Source of the DNA: an uncultured Bacteroidota bacterium
Lineage (GTDB): Bacteria; Bacteroidota; Bacteroidia; AKYH767-A; OLB10
Reading direction: 5' to 3'
Length of the DNA: 42,726 nucleotides
Assembly: GCA_900696575.1 (NCBI GenBank)
Contig: CAADHD010000013.1
Location: 1-42,726, forward strand
This document shows positions 33,961 to 40,647 of this stretch, in pieces; position 1 is the stretch's first letter, and each line of letters starts with the position of its first letter. The position numbers and the translations under genes are program-made. The notes under the pieces were generated by a model. It had not been told where the DNA came from. It saw nothing but the letters and a program-made list of their open reading frames with translations, and ran no database searches.

Positions 33961-36606
33961 TTACCGGTTCGGAATATCTTCTTCCATTACTTCCACCTTT
34001 TCTTCCTGTTCTTTATATTGCATCACCTGCTGTAAAGCATCTGGTACAACATCGCTGCAAATTACAATGAATGAACCTTTCCTGGCATGTTTCAATGCAT
34101 AGTTTATCGCTTCACGTTCCTGTGGAATCACTTTAACAGGTTTACTTCCATTAACAGATTTAATTCCCTGAAGCATCAGGTCTATGATTTCCTGTTCGGT
34201 ACGTCCGCGCAGGTTTCTGTCCTGACGGATGATTACTTCATCAAACATTTTAGCAGCTAACTGTCCAAGGCCGATGATGTCTTCGTTTCTTCTGTCGCCA
34301 ACACCGGCAATGATTCCGACTTTAGGTTTTGCTTCTACTTTTTCGAGAAATCGGGCAATGGCCTGAAATCCTGCAGGGTTGTGTGCATAATCAACCATAA
34401 CGGTGAACTTCCGAAACTGGAACATGTTCATTCGTCCCGGTGTTTGAACCGGTGAAGGGATAAAAGTTTCCAGCGCAAGCCGAATGTCTTCCATTTTAAA
34501 ATTGCGGATGAATGCAGTTAAGATAGCCGGCAAAACATTCTGAATCATAAACACGGCTTTGCCTCCGAAGGTTAGCGGAATGTTTACCACTTTATCTACT
34601 CTCAGTTTCCAGTTTCCTTTGCAAATGGTTACATAACCGTTTTCATAAATAGCGGCTAATCCTCCGTTATTACAATGTTCCTTAACAATCAGGTTGTTTT
34701 CGTTAAGGCTGAAGAAAGCTACTTTGCAATCAACTCCTCTTCTTATTTCGGTTACCAGTGGATCATCGGCATTTAAAATAGCATAACCTGAAGGCATGAC
34801 GGATTCTGCTACCACACCTTTTACTTTTGCCATATCTTCTAAAGTATTAATTCCTTTTAACCCGAGATGATCTGCAGCTACGTTGGTAATAATGCCAATG
34901 TCGCAATTATGAAAACCCAACCCGGCTCTGAGAATTCCACCCCGTGCAGTTTCAAGAACGGCAAAGTCAATAGTCGGATCTTTCAATACAAATTCAGCGC
35001 TTTGCGGGCCGGTGCAATCGCCCTGCTGAAGCATTTGGTTTTGTATGTAAATACCATCGGTAGTTGTGAAACCTACTTTATGTCCGCAGGTTTTGGCAAT
35101 GTGAGCAATCAGTCGTGTTGTGGTTGTTTTGCCATTGGTTCCGGTAACAGCTACAATCGGAATACGCGAATTTGAACCGGGCGGATAAAGCATATCTACC
35201 ACAGGTTCTGCAACGTTGCGTGGTAACCCGTCTGTCGGAGCAATATGCATGCGGAATCCGGGAGCAGCATTCACTTCCAGAATGGCTCCGCCTGCCTCGG
35301 CTATGGGAAGGCTGATGTCAGGGGTCATAATGTCAATACCGCAGATGTCAAGCCCGATGATGCGTGCGATGCGTTCGCACATAAATACATTATGCGGATG
35401 AACAATGTCGGTTACATCGGTTGCTGTACCACCGGTACTGAGGTTGGCTGTGCGCTTCAGAAAAAGTTCTTTTCCTTTTTCCAGAACAGTTTCAAGAGTA
35501 AGATTCTTCTCTTCAAGAATCTGCATGGTCATCTCATCAGCTTTGATAGCCGTCAATACTTTTTCATGGCCGTATCCTCTTCGCGGATCGGAGTTAATCT
35601 GATCAATTAACTGCCTGATGGTTGACTTTCCATCGCCAACAACAGCTGCGGGTTTGCGTTGGGCTGCCGCAATAAACCGGTAATTGATTACCAGAATACG
35701 ATGGTCGTATCCGGTGATATATTTTTCAACAATAACACCACGCGAAATTTTTTTGGCAATGGCCAGTGCTTCCACTGCCTGCTCTTTTGAATTGATGTTG
35801 ATGGTGGCCCCCCGTCCGTGATTTCCGTTAACCGGTTTAATCACCAGCGGAAATCCGATGTAATCAATGGCTTCCATCAAATCTTCCTCATCATAAATAA
35901 TCCTTCCTTTAGGCACTGGAATCGAAGCGGCTTCTAACAGAGTTTTGGTATCCTCTTTATCGCAGGCTATTTCAACGGCAATGCTTGATGTGGTTGATGC
36001 CACGGTTGCCTGAATCCGTTTTTGATTGATGCCGTAACCAAGCTGCACGAGCGAATGGCGGTTTAAGCGAATCCACGGAATGCCGCGGGCAGCCGCTTCT
36101 TCTACAATACTTCCGGTGCTGGGGCCAAGGCGTTCCTCTTCTCTTATTTCACGTAGTTTCTGTATATCCTCATCCAGTGCATATTCTTTTCCGTCAACCA
36201 ATGCCCGGGCAATGCGTACCGAAGCTCGTGCTGCATAAACGCCTGCCTTTTCTTCCATATATGAGAACACAACATGATACACTCCGTGTTCACCGGTGCT
36301 GCGCGTTCGGCCAAAACCGGTATCCATTCCGGCCAGGGTTTGTAATTCCAGGGCGATGTGTTCAATCACATGGCCCATCCATGTTCCTTCCTTCACACGC
36401 TTAAAAAATCCACCGGCATGGTCTTCGCTGCAGCGGTGTTCGTACATGGTAGGAAACATCTTTTCAAGCCGCCCGCTGAATCCTTCAATCTTATCGGTAG
36501 GAAAATCTTCAAGCTCTTCAAGATCGAGCTTCATCACTATTAGTTTATGTCTTCTTATGCTCCAGAAGTTAGGACCGCGCATGGGGCGGATCTCAAGTAT
36601 TTTCAT
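33961..36606 (-). CDS. cphA: Cyanophycin synthetase
   Basis: CphA polymerises aspartate and arginine into cyanophycin, an insoluble nitrogen store, using ATP. The 881-residue protein matches CphA1 throughout. The N-terminal domain (MKILEIRPMRGPNFWS..; GHVIEHIALELQ, about 96-107) is followed by the ATP-grasp domain with KPVNGNHGRGATINI and IVEKYITGYDHRILVIN (about 255-305). The Mur-ligase-like domain has the P-loop VTGTNGKTTTTRL at about 489 and ETARGGILRAGLGF near 560. Length equals that of cyanobacterial CphA. The convergent kmo gene ends 66 bases away. No cyanophycinase (cphB) or isoaspartyl dipeptidase gene is adjacent. No clear promoter was found. Confidence 0.95.
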   Translation of the reverse strand: MKILEIRPMRGPNFWSIRRHKLIVMKLDLEELEDFPTDKIEGFSGRLEKMFPTMYEHRCSEDHAGGFFKRVKEGTWMGHVIEHIALELQTLAGMDTGFGRTRSTGEHGVYHVVFSYMEEKAGVYAARASVRIARALVDGKEYALDEDIQKLREIREEERLGPSTGSIVEEAAARGIPWIRLNRHSLVQLGYGINQKRIQATVASTTSSIAVEIACDKEDTKTLLEAASIPVPKGRIIYDEEDLMEAIDYIGFPLVIKPVNGNHGRGATININSKEQAVEALAIAKKISRGVIVEKYITGYDHRILVINYRFIAAAQRKPAAVVGDGKSTIRQLIDQINSDPRRGYGHEKVLTAIKADEMTMQILEEKNLTLETVLEKGKELFLKRTANLSTGGTATDVTDIVHPHNVFMCERIARIIGLDICGIDIMTPDISLPIAEAGGAILEVNAAPGFRMHIAPTDGLPRNVAEPVVDMLYPPGSNSRIPIVAVTGTNGKTTTTRLIAHIAKTCGHKVGFTTTDGIYIQNQMLQQGDCTGPQSAEFVLKDPTIDFAVLETARGGILRAGLGFHNCDIGIITNVAADHLGLKGINTLEDMAKVKGVVAESVMPSGYAILNADDPLVTEIRRGVDCKVAFFSLNENNLIVKEHCNNGGLAAIYENGYVTICKGNWKLRVDKVVNIPLTFGGKAVFMIQNVLPAILTAFIRNFKMEDIRLALETFIPSPVQTPGRMNMFQFRKFTVMVDYAHNPAGFQAIARFLEKVEAKPKVGIIAGVGDRRNEDIIGLGQLAAKMFDEVIIRQDRNLRGRTEQEIIDLMLQGIKSVNGSKPVKVIPQEREAINYALKHARKGSFIVICSDVVPDALQQVMQYKEQEEKVEVMEEDIPNR

Positions 36607-36713
36607 AGTTATGGTTCAACTGAGTGTTTGAGCAAAGAAACAAAGCGGATTACAATACTGCAATGCTAAAGTGCCGCACCATCGTTTGAAATTTCACCAT
36701 CGAAGGCTGCAGC

Positions 36714-37475
36714 CTACTCCGCTTTCTTTATCATTTGCGAAGTATTCGCCTGTGCCAGTGGAGTAAGTATTATTTCATTAAGGCATACATGTGGCGGCCG
36801 GGTGGCTGCAAAGTAAATAACCTCTGCAACATCCTGCGCATGCAGCGGTTCATAACCTTTGTAGGTTTTTGAAGCACGTTCGGCATCGCCTTTAAATCGT
36901 ATCAGTGAAAATTCAGTATCCACTGCACCGGGATTGATGGAGGTTACTTTAATGCCATGCTCTAATAAATCAATCCGCATGGATTTCGTTATGGCATCAA
37001 CCGCAAACTTGGTTGAGCAATAGACATTTCCTTTCGGATAGGCTTCTTTTCCCGCAATGGAACTCAGGTTGATGATGTGACCTTGCTTTCTTTCAATCAT
37101 CCATGGCATTACCGCACGCGATACATAAAGCAGCCCTTTTACATTGGTGTCAATCATTGTTTCCCAATCGTCAATATTGCCTTCCTGAATGGTAGATAAT
37201 CCTTGGGCAAGGCCTGCGTTATTGAGCAAGACATCAATTTTCTTCCAATCATGCGGCAAGCTGTTTAAGTAATTGATCACATCGTTCCGGTTACGTACAT
37301 CAAAGCATAATGACAAAACTTTGGAATTTGTTAATGACTGAATTTCTTCCTCCATCTGTTTCAGTCGGTCGGCTCTGCGGCCGGTAATGATGACATTCCA
37401 TCCATGCCGGGCAAATAAATAGGCGGTGGCTTTCCCGATTCCGGCCGTGGCTCCGGTAATAAGAATTGTTGGCAT
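36714..37475 (-). CDS. SDR family NAD(P)-dependent oxidoreductase (YdfG-like)
   Basis: The 253-residue protein starts at ATG 37473-37475, which places TGATAGIGKATA (residues 7-18), the SDR cofactor loop, at its normal distance; the longer frame upstream is an artefact overlapping the neighbouring gene. GRRADRL after strand 2 suggests NADPH preference. The fold continues with NNAG (about 90) and the active site S in NLSSIAG, then YCSTK (Y and K four apart, about 150-155). The ending LNEIILTPLAQ is typical of YdfG-type 3-hydroxy acid/serine dehydrogenases. The substrate is not determinable. It sits upstream of cphA in transcription order, but the 107-base gap leaves co-transcription open. Confidence 0.85.
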   Translation of the reverse strand: MPTILITGATAGIGKATAYLFARHGWNVIITGRRADRLKQMEEEIQSLTNSKVLSLCFDVRNRNDVINYLNSLPHDWKKIDVLLNNAGLAQGLSTIQEGNIDDWETMIDTNVKGLLYVSRAVMPWMIERKQGHIINLSSIAGKEAYPKGNVYCSTKFAVDAITKSMRIDLLEHGIKVTSINPGAVDTEFSLIRFKGDAERASKTYKGYEPLHAQDVAEVIYFAATRPPHVCLNEIILTPLAQANTSQMIKKAE

Positions 37476-37597
37476 AAGTTTTTGCGTTTTCAGCAAAGAA
37501 AAGATGTTTGAATTTGATGTGCAGGCAGCCAGTGGGTTGTTTGTAATTTTAACATAGATTATCCTGAATGCATCTATGGGCTTGATACATTTGTTCA

Positions 37598-38908
37598 ATG
37601 AAATTAAAAATTGTCTTTGTATGGGTATGTGTGAATCTCTTGCTGCCACATAATGCAGATTCTCAAAGCCTGTATTTCCCGCCTTTATCTTCTTCTCAGC
37701 CTTGGGATACGCTTTCTGCTTCCTCGCTTGGCTGGTGTGTGAATTATGTTGATTCACTTTATGATTTTCTCGATCAGAATAATACCAAAGGTTTTGTTTT
37801 ACTTAATGACGGAAAAATTGTGCTTGAAAAGTATTTCGGCAATTTTACGGTTGACAGCCTGTGGTACTGGGCTTCTGCCGGAAAAACAATAACTGCATTT
37901 TTAGTTGGCAAAGCACAGGAAGAGAACTTTCTCAGCATTACCGATACCACTTCTGATTACCTTGGAACAGGATGGACTTCCTGTTCATCAACCCAGGAGG
38001 AAAAAATTACGATCCGGAATCAGCTTACCATGACTTCAGGACTTGATGATGGCGTGTCCGACCCATATTGTACGCTCAGCTCCTGCCTTACCTGTTTGGC
38101 TGATGCCGGTACACGCTGGGCTTATCACAATGCCCCTTATACATTGCTTGATGGGGTGTTAAGCAATGCCACCGGTTTTACTTTGAATAATTTTACCAGC
38201 ACACGTTTAAAGATTAAAACCGGCATGACGGGTTTATGGCTTCAGCTTGGCTACAACAACGTTTACTTCAGCAATGTAAGAAGCATGGCAAGATTCGGGT
38301 TGCTTGCTCAAAACAACTTTATATGGCAGAACGATACCTTGCTGATTGATTCTGCTTTTAAAAATCAAATGGTGAATTCTTCCCAGTCATTGAATCCATC
38401 GTACGGCTACTTATGGTGGCTTAATGGTAAAAGTTCATATATGGTTCCGGGTTTACAATGGATTTTTCCGGGATGGCTGGCTCCTGATGCCCCTGCGGAT
38501 ATGATTGCCGCCCTTGGAAAAGACGGACAGGTATTGAGTATTTCAAAAAGCAAAGGATTGGTTTATGCGCGGATGGGCGATTCACCAACCGGACCGGTTC
38601 CTTACACCATTTGCAATGACATCTGGAAATACCTGAATCTGATAATCTGTTCTCCATCATCAAGCAGCTTTAATAATTCACCTGAGGTATTTTCAATAAG
38701 TCCGAACCCGGCCGGTGAATTTATTCAGATTTATTGTAATGCAACGGAAGATTTTGAAACAGTAATTTATGATATCAGCGGAAGGCTTTTACAAACGGAT
38801 TTCAATTCGTATAAAGTAAATGTCAGCAGGTTACAGCAAGGTGTTTACTTTTTAAAATTTTCCTCTGGCCAGCTAACATCAACTATCAGATTACTTATTA
38901 ACCGTTGA
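37598..38908 (+). CDS. T9SS-exported serine hydrolase (beta-lactamase class C family)
   Basis: The 436-residue protein has a signal peptide (MKLKIVFVWVCVNLLLPHNADS) and a class C beta-lactamase-like catalytic domain (about 35-345). The nucleophile motif is S93-x-x-K96 (ASAGK), the second motif Y176-x-N178 (YHN), and a late GKDGQ motif lies near 317. The last ~80 residues (SISPNPAGEFIQIY..GRLLQ..LQQGVYFLKFSSGQ) are a type A T9SS sorting domain. It probably acts on esters or peptides outside the cell; antibiotic hydrolysis is not implied. The mature domain has several cysteines (C47, C129, C158, C163, C166). TACATTTG at 37586-37593 matches a -7 element but would leave almost no leader. Confidence 0.85.
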   Translation: MKLKIVFVWVCVNLLLPHNADSQSLYFPPLSSSQPWDTLSASSLGWCVNYVDSLYDFLDQNNTKGFVLLNDGKIVLEKYFGNFTVDSLWYWASAGKTITAFLVGKAQEENFLSITDTTSDYLGTGWTSCSSTQEEKITIRNQLTMTSGLDDGVSDPYCTLSSCLTCLADAGTRWAYHNAPYTLLDGVLSNATGFTLNNFTSTRLKIKTGMTGLWLQLGYNNVYFSNVRSMARFGLLAQNNFIWQNDTLLIDSAFKNQMVNSSQSLNPSYGYLWWLNGKSSYMVPGLQWIFPGWLAPDAPADMIAALGKDGQVLSISKSKGLVYARMGDSPTGPVPYTICNDIWKYLNLIICSPSSSSFNNSPEVFSISPNPAGEFIQIYCNATEDFETVIYDISGRLLQTDFNSYKVNVSRLQQGVYFLKFSSGQLTSTIRLLINR

Positions 38909-39117
38909 GGAGAATTTTTTTTTAGGCCTGTCTATAACGTCCCCGTCTGCTTGTTTCAAAAAAGCAAGAGGTGAGCGATGGAAGATGAGAAGAAGTAAAT
39001 TGCAGATACCTCAACCAGCCGGACAGTTCCCCTTCCTCCCCTCTGTGCGGCCGGCAAAGCGCGCAGGAGAGAGGGGGTGCGAATGATTGCGCGGAAGCAG
39101 GGGTGTGTAAAAAAATC
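38909..39117. repeat. Structured intergenic patch, candidate dispersed repeat
   Basis: Between two converging T9SS genes. It holds an AT hairpin at about 38947-38967 (CTTGTTT/AAGCAAG). It also holds a GC-rich compound inverted repeat at 39030-39076, with CCCCTCT against AGAGGGG on the outside and TGTGCG against CGCGCA inside around GCCGGC. The GC-rich part has the look of a REP-type element and lies 170 bases from a second REP-like palindrome inside the neighbouring gene. No coding frame is supported. Dispersal in the genome cannot be judged from one window. Confidence 0.45.
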
Positions 39118-40644
39118 TCATTCACTCACCACAAACTTCCTGCTCAGCGTTTCCTTTTCTGTCTGCAGTTTAACCACATACACACCGGCAGAAAGGTTCG
39201 GAAGGAAAATATCCTGAGTGAAGTAGCCAGTGTTGGGAGATGCTCCCCTCTTCTGAGGAGAGGGGCCGGGGGCGAGGTTTTTCCCTGCAACATTAAACAC
39301 CTCCACCGTTACCATTCTTCCTTTCAAATGCTGCGCATTCACAAACAACTTCTGCCATGAACTCACCCAGGTAACGAAGAGTTCTGCCTTCGTTATTCCT
39401 TGTTCGATACCCGGTACTCCCGTTAAGCACGGGCAACCTCCAGTTGTATCGCATCCTAAGTCATAATCGGGGTTGTTGGGTAAGCCCCAGTAGGTTCGTT
39501 TGCCTCCAAGGTAAAATGAGTACGGCTGAAAATCGCAGGCAGCGCCAAGACTGTCGGGCTGATTGATGACAGAGAGGTTCATGTTATACATGTTAAAAAC
39601 ACTGTCTGGATATGGATAAACAGCATTAGTATATCTGCATGCCAAATAGATTTTGTCGTTTGGACCTCGTTTCAATGTACCGCCAGAGTTTACAGGATAG
39701 TTTGTTGACCAGATTGTTTGACGACTTGCAGCAATATTGGGAGCTGTTAAATCGTATTGAAACAAGAAGGATGTAAAATCACTTGTAGAGACATAAAGTA
39801 TATTACTGTTAGGTGAAATTTCATTTGATACCCATAGGGTATCAAAGTTGACTGTATTTTCAGGTTGAATAGTAATAGGATTAGAAATAATACCTGTACA
39901 TCTGTCAAAATCATATTTTTCAATTAATCCCCGCCATCCAGAGTAAATTAAAATATTACCATTTTTTGAAAATGTCAATTTCCCTCCACCATCAGTTTGT
40001 AAAGATCCAACATTTTGCATGGAAAAATTAGTAATCCCTGCAGGTGAAATTAAAAAGGAATAAAACTCATTATTTGGTGTAAAAGAGCTAGGGTATCTTT
40101 GTCTGAAAAACAGCCACCAGTCTCTTCCGTTCCCATGTTTAATGGCGTTCAGACAATCAATCTGAGCAAAAGGAACCAATTGATTATTTTTTGATAAGAC
40201 TATGCCTAAACCACCATTTGCATTTAGGTTAACCAAGGTATAATATAGTCCATATATTGGCCCAACCCCTGCAAAAAAGACATAGTATAAACTGTCATCG
40301 GAAGGCAATGGAATAATAATTACTTCATTATAAAACAACAGGCCTATGGAAGAGTCACCATTTGCCATCAATGTGTGATTTTTATTAAAAATGGCTCCCA
40401 TATAAACATTACCTGATAAGTAATATGGCAAATAACTAGTAGATGCATAAAATAAAAGATTGCCGCTAGAATCAGCAATTGCACAATTACTTCCATGAGT
40501 GTCATTGCCGGTTGAAAATACTGAAGGACTGGAAATATTATTGAAATCTATCCCTGCACTATCTCCAAAACACCAGATATAGTTTCGCTTTTGTGCATTT
40601 AAATTTATGGAAATAATGAATAAAAGTATCAGGAAGTATTTCAT
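39118..40644 (-). CDS. T9SS type A secreted protein with Bacteroidota 'IWCFGDSAGIDF' propeller-like domain
   Basis: The 508-residue protein has a signal peptide (MKYFLILLFIISINLNAQ) and then NYIWCFGDSAGIDFNN. Variants of that opening occur at the head of many Bacteroidota surface proteins. Repeated blade-like segments follow (NGNILIYSGWRG, NILYVSTSDF, PNDKIYLACRY), suggesting a beta-propeller to about 400. The C-terminal ~85 residues form a type A T9SS domain ending GVYVVKLQTEKETLSRKFVVSE. Between its strands lies the insertion LAPGPSPQKRGASPNT, encoded by a REP-like palindrome. The gene starts 3 bases after the stop of the upstream gene, so the two are an operon. No enzymatic motif was seen. 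Confidence 0.8.
   Translation of the reverse strand: MKYFLILLFIISINLNAQKRNYIWCFGDSAGIDFNNISSPSVFSTGNDTHGSNCAIADSSGNLLFYASTSYLPYYLSGNVYMGAIFNKNHTLMANGDSSIGLLFYNEVIIIPLPSDDSLYYVFFAGVGPIYGLYYTLVNLNANGGLGIVLSKNNQLVPFAQIDCLNAIKHGNGRDWWLFFRQRYPSSFTPNNEFYSFLISPAGITNFSMQNVGSLQTDGGGKLTFSKNGNILIYSGWRGLIEKYDFDRCTGIISNPITIQPENTVNFDTLWVSNEISPNSNILYVSTSDFTSFLFQYDLTAPNIAASRQTIWSTNYPVNSGGTLKRGPNDKIYLACRYTNAVYPYPDSVFNMYNMNLSVINQPDSLGAACDFQPYSFYLGGKRTYWGLPNNPDYDLGCDTTGGCPCLTGVPGIEQGITKAELFVTWVSSWQKLFVNAQHLKGRMVTVEVFNVAGKNLAPGPSPQKRGASPNTGYFTQDIFLPNLSAGVYVVKLQTEKETLSRKFVVSE
39243..39279 (-). repeat. REP-like palindrome inserted in frame in a T9SS sorting domain
   Basis: Bases 39245-39265 form a 9-bp hairpin (CCCCTCTTC against GAGGAGGGG-type arm, TGA loop) followed by a GCCGGGGGCGAGG tail. 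The same layout (a palindromic CCCCTC..GAGGGG core next to GGCCGGGGG) is familiar from dispersed repeats in Bacteroidota genomes. In the reading frame it encodes LAPGPSPQKRGAS. Confidence 0.7.
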
Positions 40645-40647
40645 TTT

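Noticed and set aside
33942-33967. AACCGG/CCGGTT inverted repeat between kmo and cphA
   Set aside because: Short arms, a 14-nt loop, no T-run and partial overlap with cphA coding sequence; not convincing as a terminator.
37586-37593. TACATTTG as promoter of the serine hydrolase
   Set aside because: It ends 4 bases before the ATG and has no -33 box; it would need a leaderless message, so it is mentioned only as a possibility.
37476-37757. N-terminal extension of 94 residues on the SDR gene
   Set aside because: It overlaps the signal peptide region of the divergent hydrolase gene and precedes the standard SDR start (MPTILITGATAGIG).
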